A stretch of DNA of 64,000 nucleotides, from contig NC_133397.1 of assembly GCF_047511655.1 (NCBI RefSeq), positions 13,169,501 to 13,233,500 of the forward strand, written 5' to 3'. The stretch is from Castor canadensis. Lineage: Eukaryota; Chordata; Mammalia; Rodentia; Castoridae. Both the position numbers and the translations under genes were made by a program. The stretch's first letter is position 1, and each line of letters starts with the position of its first letter. Below the pieces are notes generated by a model. It was given only the letters and a program-made list of their open reading frames with translations, had not been told where the DNA came from and did not search any database. Below, piece by piece: positions 23,861 through 36,317 of the stretch.

Positions 23861-24865
23861 TGTTTGAAATAAATCTTACATCAGTTTTCCCTTCTCAAAG
23901 ACGTGCAATTAGTCCTACACAGACCTGTGATTATTCTCAGACATTTATTTTTACCTGTCTCATCCTAAAAATAATTTGAGGCAGCTGATTAATGATAAGT
24001 CTAAACAGAATATTTGTCCCCTTTCATCCTTACTCTCAAAGACTTAGTGCACATGGCTATATCATCTCTAAGAGGTGAGAAGTGAAAGAAGCATAGAGCA
24101 TCCATTTAACAGGTTCTAAACTGGGCTGGGGAGATGCAGGGCAGATATCTACCTGCCTTCCCAGGTTCACGATCAATGATAACAAACAACCTCTGAGCCA
24201 TTCCATAGGCTTTCAGTCTGTTGCTGGGTCAGTTCCACTTGTCCTGTCTTTCTGGGATCCATTTACTTCGTTTTATCTCTTTCCTAACCTGGGCCCTCAT
24301 TTTTTTCTTGCCCAAGTTTCTGCGATAATAGCTCCTGAATTGGTCACCCATTCTCTTGACCTCTCCCAACCCTTTCTCCGCTGCTGTAGAAGAAGAATGT
24401 CTCCAGGGCACCACCCCTCCCCTTCCCCGCTCAATCCCTCAATCCCCGCTCAATCCCTCAATCCCTGCTTAATCTTTCAGTGTGTGGGGAGACATGCAAA
24501 AACTTGAGAAAGTTGGAGCATGTACACAGAACAGCAAGAAGTCTAGAGAGGCTGGGGCAGAGAAGGAAGGGACAGCAGCAGGAGATGAGGTCAGACTGAC
24601 TTTGCCTGACACCCTCCCATACCCCTCCACTGGATCGTCCAAAGGCAGCTGCAGTTCCCTGATTAAGCTGGTTAGTCCCCACCTTATAAGCATAAGTATC
24701 ATGACCTTCACTACACCCTCACTTTTCTGTGTCCTATTCACAATTTAATTTCTGCAGTAAAAGAGGTTCTCAGTAAATACTCACAGGTGAGTGAATCAGC
24801 ACCAGCATCAACAGTGGACTATAGGGATAAGATGTCATTGTCCCCATGCAATGTGGTTCATAACA
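23861..24865. other. Intergenic stretch, no gene seen
   Basis: Contains a small tandem repeat at 24425-24472 (unit about 19 bp, CCCCGCTCAATCCCTCAAT, about 2.5 copies). No exon or RNA gene recognised. Confidence 0.5.
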
Positions 24866-25175
24866 AGTGTCTTAGTCAGCTTTCCATCACGATAACAAAT
24901 ACCTGGGATAAATCAACTTATATAGAGAAAAGGATTTTGTTGGCTAATAGTTTTGCAGGTTTCAGTTTCATGATCAACTAACTTTCCCTGTTGCTTTTGT
25001 CCTGTGGTGGCACATAATGGAAGGAACATACTGGGGAACAAAACTGCTCACTTCATGGCTGGGAAGCTAAAGACAGGGAGGAAGAGACCAGGTGTCATCA
25101 TCCCCTTCAGTGGTAAACCTGTAATGGTCCAAAGACCTCCCACTAGCCCTACCTCTTAAAGTTTCCATAATCTCC
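24866..25175 (-). mobile_element. MaLR-type LTR, antisense
   Basis: GTCTTAGTCAGCTTTCCATC, ACAAATACCTGGGATAAATC and CCCACTAGCCCTACCTCTTA, the same family as 17509 and 37322. Confidence 0.65.
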
Positions 25176-25782
25176 CATGCTTCTTCTTGTGGACCAGGCC
25201 TTGGTGGGAAGTGGGGGAAAGCACTGATCCAAACCATAAAAACAAGCAGCAGGGAAGGGCACAGTCTGTGGAGAGGGACCAGAGATCAAGGACCAGAGAT
25301 CTAGCAGAGCAGGCAATGGGACAATGCGAGCATCCCCTGGCACGAGAGCAGCTAGAGGAAGCAGCAGTATGGAGTTGGGTCTTGGCAGGCAATTCTGGCA
25401 TAGGGGGTCCTCACAGGTGGGAGGATTAGGACTTCCTTGTAACATGGAGAGAGCACAGAGCAGGGCGGGAGCCCAGGTATCCCCACTCTTTTCTGGGACT
25501 GGAATCTGGATTGTTAGTGAATCTTTGAGAGTTTCTTTGAGCACTGGCATCCAAGGAGCCATGGGCAGGTGGATAGAGAGGGAGGTTTTAGGATACTGAT
25601 GCTATCGTGAGCCCTGGTGAGCCTGTGCTCTGCTCTATGGGTACAGGCTACCTGTCTTGAGCTGGCTAATTCATACTGGACCATGAGGTCACACTAAGAT
25701 CATCTGTTGTGGGCAACCTGGCTCCAAGATGGAACTCTAACAGGTCTACTCTAGTGGAACCCTGCCCAAGGCACAATTCCTT
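25176..25782. other. No gene seen
   Basis: Unique-looking sequence. The 137-codon - ORF (25149-25562) overlaps the LTR edge and shows no domain. Confidence 0.4.
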
Positions 25783-26215
25783 CTGAGTTAGTTTTCTAGG
25801 ACTACCATAAATAACAACCATGAATGGGATGGCTGAAACAACAGAAATTTATTCTCTCACTGTCCAGGAAGCCAGAGGCCTGAAATCAGGGTTTTGGCAG
25901 GTCTGTACTCACTCTGAAAACTACAGTGGAACCCTGCCTTAGTAATTTTGGTTTCTAGGTAATCTTTGGGATCCTTTGGTTTGTATCTAATAGCACCAAC
26001 CTCTGCCTCTGTCTTCACATGGCATTCCCTTCCTGTGTGTCTGTCTTTACATGGCATCTTCTTATTATAAGGACACCAGTCACATGGATTAGAAGCCCTC
26101 CTTACTCTGATATGACCTCATCTTTACCTGTTTCCAAACAAGGTGACTTCTGCGGTATTGGAGATCAGTAACTCAGCATATATTTCTTGGAGAGGGCACA
26201 ATTCAACCCTACACC
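25783..26215 (-). mobile_element. MaLR-type LTR (MLT1/MST-like), antisense
   Basis: GGGATGGCTGAAACAACAGA, TTATTCTCTCAC, TATAAGGACACCAGTCACAT and GGGCACAATTCAACCCTACA are the inverse of a classic mammal-wide MaLR LTR. Confidence 0.75.
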
Positions 26216-27445
26216 TTCCATGCCATTCTCTGTAAGGGCCTTATAGCCTCTGATGGGCCCACACAGCCTCTAGCAGAGTCAGCTCCCTTGCTGGAGCTCT
26301 CCTTTTCCCCCTCACCCCCTCCTTTCTTCTCTCCCACAAACATTTATCAAGGGATTTATATAGTCCAGGAGCAGTGCCAAGTCCTGGGTGCCCAACAGTA
26401 AACACAACAGACAAGAAGAAAGGCTTGTACTGCATCATCCTCTCCTATGGGTCCTCTGAGGCCACATGGAGCATCCCAGCAGCCTTCTGAATGCCTACCA
26501 TTTACGTGGATGAAGACATGATGGACTCCCCATGGCGCCTGGGGGTTCAACACTTCTGGTTTCTTTACATAGTCCTCAAATGTACAGTGACTCTGTTTTA
26601 TGAACTTAACCAAGACACTTTTGAAAACAAAAGTTGGTACCATTAATAATAACACAAGACACAGGCATGAACCTGGAGTGCTCTGGGTCAATGACATGTA
26701 TGGGCACAGGCCTCCAGGTCCTTCCCTACCTGTAACTGCTCCTTCTGGATGTGTGGCAGTTTGTGTTTTTAAATCACTGCTCCCATAGCTAACAGTCTGT
26801 CATGGTGGAAAAAACCAAAAAGACAAGGAGGACATTCTAATACAATGTGCTCAGTACCATGATAGAGACAAGAGGGAAACAGAGGAAAAGACAATGAACT
26901 GTTTCTGAGAAGGTGAAGGGCACTTCCCACGAGAGTTGGGAGATAAGTGGGTCTTTGAGCATGAGTTGAACTTTCCCCAGGCACGAAAGTGGTAGGGCGA
27001 CTCGGGCAAAGGTACATTTGTCATCTCAAAGGTCCCTGTACTCTGTTAACTATTTCCACCCAGGCTGCTCCCCTCGAGTCTCGTGAGATCTCTTGGGGTA
27101 GTGGTTCCACTTTGGGTGAACGCTAGAATATTATTGCAAGGGTGTACTGTCTTGTGCTGTAGTTCTTTGCCCTACTTCGATCCAGTTTGTTCTAAGGAAG
27201 GACCATCTACAGATGAACAAAGAAAGCATCGAGTAATATCTGGGACCCATTGTATACTAGGCCCACAGGAAGGGAGTCATTTATGAACTTTGCTGAGAAC
27301 ACAGGCTTCCTCTGTGGGTCTGCGCTGCCTGAAGAGGCAAAGATCACACATGGTGCCTCACCTCAAGGAGGCTAACCTACTGAGCAAGACACATGCATGC
27401 AATTAACTTAAATCATGGCAAACTATCTAAAGATTGTCACATATG
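26216..27445. other. Intergenic stretch with an L2 trace
   Basis: An antisense L2-like stretch at 26338-26460 (ACATTTATCAAGGG ... AGTGCCAAGTCCTGGGTGCC) and a possible MaLR/L2 trace at 26860-26950. No gene. Confidence 0.45.
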
Positions 27446-27862
27446 CTGTGGCTTGAATGACCCCACCAAAACCCATGTTGAAATTGAATCCCCATTGTGA
27501 GGTATTAGGAGGTAGAAACTTAATCCTGCTATGGCATTTGGCAGTGGGACATTGAGAAGTAATTGAGGTTGAATGAGGTCATGAGGGTGTGACCCTAATC
27601 CAATGGGACAGTGTGGGACTGTGGCTTTCTGAGAAGAGGAGCAGATACCTAAACTAGGATTCTCAGTGCCTGTCTCCATGTGATGCCCTGCGCCACCATG
27701 GGACTCTTCAGAGAGTCCCCACCAGCCAGAAAGAGCTCACCAGATGCTGCCACCTGAATTTGAACTTCCCAATGTTCAGATGGTGATTGGAATAAACCTT
27801 TTTTTTTATAATTTACTCAGTCTATGGTGTAAAGTCACAGCAAGAGAAAACAGACTAAGACA
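27446..27862 (+). mobile_element. MaLR-type LTR, sense
   Basis: CCCATGTTGAAATTGAATCC, GTGACCCTAATCCAATGGGA, CTGCCACCTGAATTTGAACT and AATAAACC before the end, in the order of a MaLR LTR with its poly(A) signal. Confidence 0.75.
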
Positions 27863-28867
27863 ATACACCTTTAAGTTTGCCCTGTATTTTGGGAACACAG
27901 AGACAGTCACAAGTAATTTTAGCACAGTTGGCTCACTGAGGAACTTGGAGGATTTCAATGGCCAAGTCACACTTCACAGATAGAGAAGGAGAGACCCAGA
28001 GGTGTGAAAATCTGGAAATGCTCAGAGTAGGACCAGCTTTGGGGGGCAATGGTGTGGGTGGAGGGAAGCGGAGAAGGGTAGAGGGAGGCTGCCTCAGGAT
28101 GCCTCAGCAAGGAGCAGCTGGGATAGCAGGCCACCATCATGCCTGGCCATCTATCCGAATAAATTGTCACCCTCCCTCTGGCCAAGCTCTAAATACCAGA
28201 GTGGTGACTGCCTCAGCCAGCACAAGTTCAGCTGTCCAGATTGGACTCAGTTCTCTAGCCAGCTTGCACCCTCTTCTCCCACTCCCCCTCCGATGTGGGT
28301 CCTTCAGTCACTGCCATGCAACCAGTCTTCTGAGGTGGTGTCCTCTTCAAGGAGGACTCACCATGGAGCCAGCCTTCATCCAAACATGCCCACCCTCTCC
28401 CTAGCCTGGGCTGATACAGCCAAGAGTGAAACCTCACCAGCCCTCTAAGAGTATGGTGAACCACTTGGCTCCTCTGGGGCAGATGGCCGGGTCCAGCAGC
28501 ATGGGCACCAGCAGGAGATGGAAAAGAAGTAAAACCTGGAAGTGCCCTCGCCTGTGCCTTCCCGTAGGGTACCCTGTCCTGTCCCCCAGCTTCATCATCA
28601 CCTCTTTTAGGGGTCTCCTCCCACCTTGTTGGTTGAATTATCTACACAGTACTATAGCTGGTGACTTCTGCATCTGGTCTGTACTGCAAGCCATCAGGGC
28701 AGGCAGTGTGGCCTTCCTCACTTACAAATCCTCAGAGCTGGCACGCAGTGGGTGGTCACAAGTGTGAAGGCTGGAAGAGGAGTGCAGGACTGGAGTTCCA
28801 GGTGAGGTTATTTGGCCCTGGGCACTTTTACCCTTGTAGGTCCCTTTCATCAAAAATACTAAAAGAT
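27863..28867. other. No gene seen
   Basis: Overlapping ORFs of 94-148 codons on both strands (27958-28767) have Ser/Pro-rich, low-information translations with no domain. I treat them as chance ORFs in moderately GC-rich DNA. Confidence 0.45.
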
Positions 28868-29083
28868 TTGCCTGGCACCAGTAGCTCACACCTGTAATCC
28901 TAGCTATTCAGGAGGCAGAAATCAGGAGGATTCCCTGTTCAAAGCCAGTCCAGGCAAATATTTCATGAGACTCTATCTCAAAAAAACGTATCACAAAAAA
29001 GGGGCTGGTGGAGTGGCTCAGGGTGTAAGAGCACCTGCCTAGTAAGTGTGAGGCCCTGAGTTCAAACCCTAGTACCAAAAAAA
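28868..29083 (+). repeat. B1-ID composite SINE
   Basis: Complete composite from GCCTGGCACCAGTAGCTCAC to CCCTAGTACCAAAAAAATT. Confidence 0.9.
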
Positions 29084-31063
29084 TTAGAATATTAAGAGAA
29101 GTATTTTAAGGCTGTGTTAGTGTAAAGACAAATAATTCAAGTGTCATTCTTTATTATATATTCATTCTTATCAGATCCAATTTTTTCTAGTGATTTTAAA
29201 TGTAAGACACTTTCCTGGGCCCTTGAAGTACCTTAAAATCTGGGCACTGTGCTTAGGGCACCCAATGAGAAAGCCAGCCCTGACTAGCAAGCTGTGACGT
29301 TTGCAATGTTAGATGTTTTATGTTTATTTCCGACTTAAGATAGTTCAGTTTACGATGGGTGTATCAGGAAGTAACTGACTTATAAGTCAAAGAAATGTAT
29401 TTGAAAAATGGAAGAGGACATTCTGCCATTATCTATAAAGTTTGTATAGAGGTAGAAATAACAAAATATGGACACAGCAAAGATACCTGATAAAGAAAAG
29501 GAGGTGGCTAGCCTGCAGGCCACGTTTCCCATCTGAGTGACACTGAAAGAGAATTTACTGGGAGGAGTAGGCCTGAGGGGAAAGCAATGAGTTCAGTTTG
29601 GGGCGATGTGTGTAAGCAAGCATCTCTGGGATTTCTCTGGAAGTGATGCTCTTGAGTGTAGAATAGATGCATGGAGATTTTGAGGAAATAACATAGGGAT
29701 GTACATAGGACCCAGAAGGTAGCCACAGACACACAGTAGGGCTTCAATGAATCTGTCCTGATTTGGGCTGCCTACACCCAAGGGTGGAATGAGAAACCCA
29801 CCACATGAACACTTCAGCCCCAGGCTTGGGAGATGACTGAGCAGACCCCACGCAGACTGACTTTAAGGCAAACACAGAACATCCTTTGTCTGATATGATC
29901 TACACAGACTACTGGAGGCATATTTCGGCTCCAAGGACCCAAGGTGTGTGGGGCCTGTCGGAAGTCAGCACCAGGGGCCAGCAGCAGCTTGTCTTGTACC
30001 TTGAAGATCTGGGAGGCATAAGAAGCAGAAATTGCATTTTCCAAACCCTGAAGCAAGATGTATTTTTCCCTCACATCTATTTCCCTATGTGTGGTTACTT
30101 AAAAAAGAAAAGAAAAAACAAAACAAAACAAAAAAAACCCTCTGTTGATAGATATTATATAATCACATTGTTTAAATATTTGAGATGGTGATTACACCAC
30201 CATTTGATGTTAATTGCTGCTCCTGTGAATATGTCAGATGGTCTTAGACAAAATTAATTAGGACCAAACAATTGATTGATGGCCTTTAGAATCCAGACTT
30301 TTAGAAACTCTCCCGTTTTATAACCTAAAACCACTGCAGAATAAACTTAAATGATCTCCCCCAAAGCCATATGTTAGTCTTATCAATAATAAATAAAAGT
30401 GCAAAATGTACTGTTGAGAATCAGAATTTAAAATGATGTAGTCCAACCCACTATCTGAGACAGAGCTTCCTCTAGCCAGTCAGCTGCTTCATGAGTCTCT
30501 TCCTGACTCCTGTGGTTGACAAGACAGCCCCATCCATCATTGGCTTGTTCTAATTGTTATCAAATTCTTTCTTCTGTTGTACTGGAGCAGAGTTCCCTGT
30601 CCTTTCCTCCTGTCAGTTGTAAATTTCTGGAGCAACACAAAGAAATTCTCTTTCCTATCTGGAGATTCTTTTGAGGATTGAATCCTTGTGGTTCAGGAAA
30701 CAAATCTGCTCGCCAGAAACTCTACTCTGCTCACCAGGGATTGTATTAGGAGGGGCTCTTGGGAGGTCTCACCAGAGGTCATTTCACATTGTGGGATTAT
30801 TATGAGTCTAACGATGTACAGGATTTTCGAAACTGTGGTCCCAGCAGAAGTTGTAGTTGCTGTGGTCACACCTGGATGTCATTCACATAGAAGAAGGCCC
30901 AGACTAAAGTCTTACTGAGGCCTTGCTTGTTTGAGCAGAAGACCCAAGATCACCAAGAGGATTCATAGACCAATATTAAATGTTTTCTTTTAAAATCAGA
31001 TTGCATGTGTGAATATGTATTCATAAAAAATAAATTTTAATTATGTGTAGGAGAGTTAATGCA
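29084..31063. other. Intergenic stretch, no gene seen
   Basis: A short piece at 29320-29395 (CGACTTAAGATAG ... ACTTATAAGTCAAAG) resembles the end of the DNA transposon family at 42660. Otherwise unique. No exon recognised. Confidence 0.45.
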
Positions 31064-31286
31064 AATTTTTTTTTTGATGGGACTAGAATTGGAACTCACT
31101 GCTTTGTGCTTGCAAAGCAGACGCTCTACCGCTTGAGCCAGACCTCCAGTCCATTTTTCTCTGGTTATTTTGGAAATGGGGTCTCGAGAACTATGTGCCC
31201 AGGCTGGCGTCCAATCACGATTTTCTGAATCTTAGTCTTCCAAGTTGCTAGAATTACAGGTGTGAGCCACTGGTGCCTGGCAGGAT
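31064..31286 (-). repeat. B1-ID composite SINE (old type)
   Basis: T-run, CTTGCAAAGCAGACGCTCTA, CCAGTCCATTTTTCTCTGG, ending GTGAGCCACTGGTGCCTGGC. Confidence 0.9.
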
Positions 31287-31468
31287 TGTAGATTCCAATT
31301 TTAAACACTTAAAAAATGTTCAGCAAACATAGTTAGAAAGTTAAATAGCAAAAATGGACATATATTACCTATTAAAAAATATTTTTAGGCCATATGTCTA
31401 AAGTGTATTGATATTTTAAAATTTGTTAATTTAAAAAAATAATGTCCAATTGTTAAAGATAAAAATTC

Positions 31469-32225
31469 AGGGCTGGCAGAGAGGCTCTAGTGGTACAGCG
31501 CTTGCCTAGCAAGTGTGAGCCCCTTAGTTCAAACCACAGTACTGACAAAAACCAAACAATATTAAAAAATAAAATAAAAAAAGATAAAACAAATGAACCC
31601 CCCCCGCCCGCCATCACTCAGTCCTCAATCCTAGATCTCAACAGTTCTGCTAAGCAGTTTGGTGTATAACCTTCCAGATGTGCAGTACATGCAGGTTGAT
31701 ATTTTCCCTTCAAAAAGTGATCTTGAGCCAGTGCCTGTGGCTCATGCCTGTAATCCTAGTTACTCAGGAGGAAGTGATCAGGAGACTCTCAAGAGACCCT
31801 ATCTTGAAAATACCCAATATGAAAGAGTACTGGTGGAGTGGCTCAAGGAGTAGAGTGCCTGCCTAGCAAGCATGAGATCCAAAGTTCAAACCCCAGAATC
31901 ACCAAAAGAAAAAAGGGGGGTAGGGGGGATTAGCTGGGCCTGTAATTGTAGCTACTTGGGAGGCAGAGATCAGGAGGCTCGGGATACGAAGCCAGCTCAG
32001 GCAAATAGTTCTCAAGAACTTATCTCAAAAACAACCATCACAAAAAAGGGTTGGTGGAGTGGCTTAAAGTGTAGGCCCTGAGTTCAAGCCCCAGTACCAC
32101 AAAAAAAAAAAAAAAAAAAAAAAGGTTGGAGGGGGCATGTAGCTCAGTGATAGAGTTCTTGCCTAGCAGCATTCATGGACCCTGAGTTTGATCCCAGGGC
32201 CACAAAAAAATAATAATAATAAAAA
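31469..32225 (+). repeat. Array of four SINEs, all head-to-tail
   Basis: ID (31469-31580), composite with a shortened B1 arm (31727-31915), composite of the deleted subtype (31927-32124, CTTAAAGTGTAGGCCCTGAG), and an older ID (32125-32225, GAGTTTGATCCCAGGGCCAC). Confidence 0.85.
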
Positions 32226-32349
32226 TTTTTTTAAAAATTAAAAATATGAACTTACACTGAGATTATTCTGCCTCTTTATTTTCCATCTAACACTGTGCGA
32301 CGGACATGAGTTCTGGTTCAGCCTTCTTCTGTCATGTATCATTCAGACT

Positions 32350-32436
32350 TTTTTTTTTTTTTTAAGGAAATGGTGTCCAGACCTCCTGATCTGCCCGCCT
32401 CAGCCTCCCCATCACTGGGATTACAGGCATGGGCCT
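32350..32436 (-). repeat. B1-like SINE fragment
   Basis: T-run, then TGCCCGCCTCAGCCTCCC and GGGATTACAGGCATGGGCCT. Confidence 0.65.
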
Positions 32437-33221
32437 GACTCTTAGGGTTTGTAAAGAAGAAAAGCCAGTGAAATGTGATGTTTTCCTTAAGTCCAATATT
32501 TTAAGCAGCGGGCTGAAAACTGAAAAATTCTGTTAACATCTGACTATTTCACCTCTGAAATACGGCAGAGATCAGACAGCAGGTGGGGAAATAATCCAGA
32601 TAAGACAATTAAGAGATTCTGAATGAGCAGGGATGGTTTTGTAATATCAACAATCACCACTATAATTACATGTCACTTTGTCATTTATCTTATGGTGGCA
32701 CTGGTTGTAATCCTGCAAGGAGGAAAGGATTCACTTTTATCATTTAAACCTGAGGCAGGTGAACTACATGCTACTTTGGAGGCAGGCTGACTCCTCCCCA
32801 AGGTCCCAGGCCAGCAGTTGGACCATAACAGCGAGCACAGTGACTTCTTAGCATTGCTCTGGTGTCTAGTGTTGAGCTTAGTTTCCTCCTTTTTTATTTT
32901 TGTTTACTTATCTGGCAGCAGGCACTCTTACTGCTTGAGCCAACTGCCAGCCTTGAGCGTCCTCCTTAATTTCAAAGAACTGCTGCTCGGTGACTCTCAA
33001 ACACAGTCACAGCCACAGTGTTCCATGAGCACCTTCAACGCTGTGAATGCAGAGTGGTGGGACTGGCGCTGAGCTAGCAACGGGGCTTCTGTCCAAACCC
33101 AAGTGTGTCCAGCTTCTTTTCATTTTTTTAAATTTTACTTTATTTTTGAATTACTATTCATTAATGAGCCTGCAATCTTTTAAGGCTGGCCTTTGGAGAT
33201 TGGTTTTTGGCTTTTAATTTT
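32437..33221. other. No gene seen
   Basis: Unique-looking sequence. A short antisense-ID-like string lies at 32910-32950 (GCAGGCACTCTTACTGCTTG). Confidence 0.4.
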
Positions 33222-33370
33222 TTGTTTGTTTTTGAGACGGCGTCTTGCTGTACAGTTCAGACTGGCCTCAAACTCTCTATGTATCCCAGGCTGGCCTTGA
33301 ACGCACAATTCTCCTGCCTCAGTCTCCAGAGTGCTGAGAATTCAGGTGCTCACCACCACACCTGCCTTTT
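33222..33370 (-). repeat. B1 SINE
   Basis: TTTTTGAGACGGCGTCTTGC, CCCAGGCTGGCCTTGAACGC and CTGAGAATTCAGGTGCTCAC. Confidence 0.85.
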
Positions 33371-33480
33371 ACCTTGTGTTTTAATGGTATAGAATGAGGA
33401 AAGAGGAGATAAGCAACGCTATATTTCTGATGCAGTCTCCATCAGCTGGCACAGATAACCATGTTCAGAAAGTGTATTAG

Positions 33481-33695
33481 AGCCAGGTGCTGGTGGCTTA
33501 TGCCTGTAACCTTAGCACTTAGGAGGCAGAGATCAAGAGGATCATGGTTCAAGGCCAGTCAGGGCAAATAGTTCAAGAGATCTTATCTTGAAAATACCCA
33601 ACGCAAAAGGGCTTGGAAGAGTGACTCAAGTGGTAAAGCACCTGCCTAGCAAGTGTAAGGCCCTGAGTTCAAACCCCAGAACCACCAAATTAAAA
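33481..33695 (+). repeat. B1-ID composite SINE
   Basis: GCCAGGTGCTGGTGGCTTAT through CAAACCCCAGAACCACCAAA. Confidence 0.9.
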
Positions 33696-33913
33696 AAAGA
33701 AGAAAATGTATCAGGTTTCCCAGTCCCATCATCTCAGCCCAAGTCCCACAAGCTGCTCTGGGAAGGAAGCAGGCACACTGTGCTCCCTCCAACAGACCTG
33801 GAGGGCTCCTGGGATCTGCCTCTCCTTGGCTTGGATTAGCCATGCTGGACATCTGGAAGCGTCTCTGGGATTCTCACAGAGGTGACTGTCCCTCTTGTCA
33901 AAAGTCTTTGGAG

Positions 33914-34130
33914 GGTCCCAGGCATCAGTGGTTCATGCCTGTAATCCTATCTACATGGGAGACATAGATCAAGAGGATCGAAGTTTCAAGTCAGCTTGTG
34001 TAAATAAATCAAGAGACCCTACTCGAAAATATCCAATAAAAAACAGGGCTGGTGGAGTGGCTCAAGTGCTAGAGAGCCTGCTATGCAAGCATGAGGCCCT
34101 GAGTTCAAACCCCACTATTGAAAAATACAA
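33914..34130 (+). repeat. B1-ID composite SINE
   Basis: CCCAGGCATCAGTGGTTCAT through GAGTTCAAACCCCACTATTG. Confidence 0.85.
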
Positions 34131-34559
34131 AACAAAACACAAATCTTTAGAGGAGAGAAACTAATGGCCAGGTCTTCTCTCAACCTTCCTAGTAACCTGG
34201 ATGGCTTGTGAAATGATTGTTGGGTGGAGGGATCTGAAGTTGATTCTGCAGAAAAGGTGACCCATGCCAGGACTGCACCTCCCAGCAGTGCTGAGAACCT
34301 TGCTTAGCTAATCTGTGGCTCTGAGGGACCCCATCTCCCGAGCCTGCAGGGTGGCTCTTAGGAGGAGACTGGGGCCAGCAGCTAAGAGGGCTGGATGTCA
34401 TTGCTCTTCTGAGCATCTCACTCCTTCCTCATGAAACTGACCACATCCTCCTCCCAGCCCTCAGCAGAGAACAGAGACACCAGCAGATTTCACCAGGGGA
34501 AGAAGAACATCTGACACTTCCTCTGGCTTTGTGACAAAGTGCTGAGGTCTTGTGGTTTG
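34131..34559. other. No gene seen
   Basis: Unique-looking sequence between SINEs. Confidence 0.4.
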
Positions 34560-34656
34560 TTTTTTTTTCTTTTTTTGCGGTACTGAGGTTTGAACTCAGG
34601 GCCTCATGCTTGCTAGGCAGGCACGCTACCACTTGAGCCACTCTCCCAGCCAGATT
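34560..34656 (-). repeat. ID-like SINE
   Basis: T-run, GCGGTACTGAGGTTTGAACT and TGCTAGGCAGGCACGCTACC. Confidence 0.9.
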
Positions 34657-34854
34657 TTGTGGTTTGTGTGATTCAATTTATGTGAATGTGTGGCTTTTGA
34701 TTTGGGTTTGAAACTCTGAGGAACCTCATGAAGTTCCCATACAGAGACAGAAAGAGACTAAGCTTGTAGGGTCCAGGGCTCTTTATTTTCATGTACCTGA
34801 GCCAATCCATTTGTAGCCAAACTTTTAAAAAAAATAATCCTAGTGTAAAAGTTA

Positions 34855-34945
34855 TTTATTTATAGTACTGGGATTTAACCCAGGTCTCTTGCATGCTAAG
34901 CAAGTGCTCTATGACTCAAGCCACACCTCCAGCCCTATTTTTTTT
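34855..34945 (-). repeat. ID-like SINE, older
   Basis: TAGTACTGGGATTTAACCCA, CATGCTAAGCAAGTGCTCTA and GCCACACCTCCAGCCC. Confidence 0.8.
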
Positions 34946-35084
34946 TCTTTTTAATAAAGGGTTTTATAGCTGTGGCTAAATTAGAAAATGACAGGTCTGT
35001 TGGCCTCTGTTTCCCACAGATGACTGCTCCTGACATTTCATTTATGTATATAGAGAAGATGGATCTTGCTTTATTTTTCATTTT

Positions 35085-35970
35085 TTTAAAACAAGGCTAA
35101 ATCACTTTATTTTTGTATATTAAAAAAAAAGACAAAAGTTAATGTTGTAGCTCCAGCTGGAACCTGGGCCTTCTGCACAGAGACTCTGGTGTGGGTTTTC
35201 ACAAGATGGTCAGTGAATTTCTGATAGGGAGACTTAGTGAACATGGTCTCTGTCCAGAGGTCTGGGGTCAAGAAGCTGTAGGTCTTGGAGATGTCATCAA
35301 AGGTGGCCTTAGCAAAGTTGCCCAGGGTGGCAGTGCAACCCCTGGCTGAAGTGTAGCAGTCATCAACACCAGCCATCAGCTCAGCTTCTTGGGCAGAAGA
35401 GCTGACATGATGCCAGTGTCCCTGTGGACAGGGATGAGACACACCAGCACAGAACCACAGCACCTGTCACCTTGCATGGGATGGTGTAGGGCCTGCCAAT
35501 CTTGTTCCCCAATCTTGTAGCCTCTCCGCACAGGGACAATGGAGAGCTTGGCCAAGATGATGGCCCCTTGGATGGTGGGGCTATCTCCTTGGAATACTTA
35601 ACACCCAGACCAATGTGACTGTTGTAGCACCAATGGCCACAAATGCCCTGAACCTGATGTGCTTGCCAGCCTGAGTCTGCTTCTGCACAGGCATGATCTT
35701 CAAGACCTCATCCGGAGGGACACCCCCCAGGAAAAAAGTCAATAATCTGACTCCTTGATGGGCAGGGAGAAAAGATAGATCTCCTCCAAAGACTTGATCT
35801 TCATGTCATTGACCAGGCAGCCCAGCTTGGTGACAGGAGATCCACTCCTTATCTTCAGCCTTGCCTTCATGAGCCCTGTGGTCCCGGAGACCACTGCTGA
35901 ACCCTCTGCTCCCATGCCCGGGTCACCCTCTGGGCCCTCCCACTGTACCAGTGTCATCTGCCATTTGCTT
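35085..35970 (-). pseudogene. RPS2: Processed pseudogene of ribosomal protein S2
   Basis: An intronless copy of RPS2 cDNA on the - strand. The start codon is at 35964-35962 (M-A-D-D). The segment [19 protein letters not shown] is readable just above 35750. The C-terminal part ([20 protein letters not shown] onward) is readable around 35140-35330. It is broken by several frameshifts: one after the KES segment, others around 35600 and 35440-35500. It also has a shortened N-terminal Arg-Gly region and a lost stop codon, so the last frame runs on into the old 3'UTR. The 3'UTR end (tatacaaaaataaagtg) and a degenerate A-rich tail near 35085-35100 mark retrotransposition. No function is expected. 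Confidence 0.9.
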
Positions 35971-36017
35971 TTTTCCTGGAGAAAAAGCTGGGTCTTGCTT
36001 TAGAGAACAGTGAGAAC

Positions 36018-36210
36018 TTCATTCAGTCATTGAAGAGATACTGACTGAGCACCTCCTTTGGAACAGGTGCAATTATGCATCATGAAAAATCAGAGTATGT
36101 AATAAATTCACCATTGCCCTTGAGGGTATTGAGCATTGGGCCACAATGGCAGAGCCAAACTTTTAATATTGGGTCTTTGGGGGACATTCAACATCCAGAC
36201 TATAGCATTC
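36018..36210 (-). repeat. L2-like trace and end of a MaLR-type LTR
   Basis: TTCATTCAGTCATTGAAGAG (L2-like), then GGGGGACATTCAACATCCAG and CTATAGCATTCC, which mirror the end of the antisense LTR at 37760-37785. Confidence 0.5.
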
Positions 36211-36317
36211 CACCCCTAGCCCCAAAGGGTCACACACATCTTCCAATGATAAGTGCATTTGGTCCATCCTCTGCTGGTTCCAAAATCTTCATTGTCCCTA
36301 CATTGCTATGAAGTCCA

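Noticed and set aside
27958-28767. Cluster of 94-148-codon ORFs
   Set aside because: Overlapping on both strands, low-information composition, no splice or poly(A) context.
35107-35463. A functional RPS2 C-terminal gene
   Set aside because: Frameshifts upstream, a lost stop, no introns and an A-rich tail mark a processed pseudogene.
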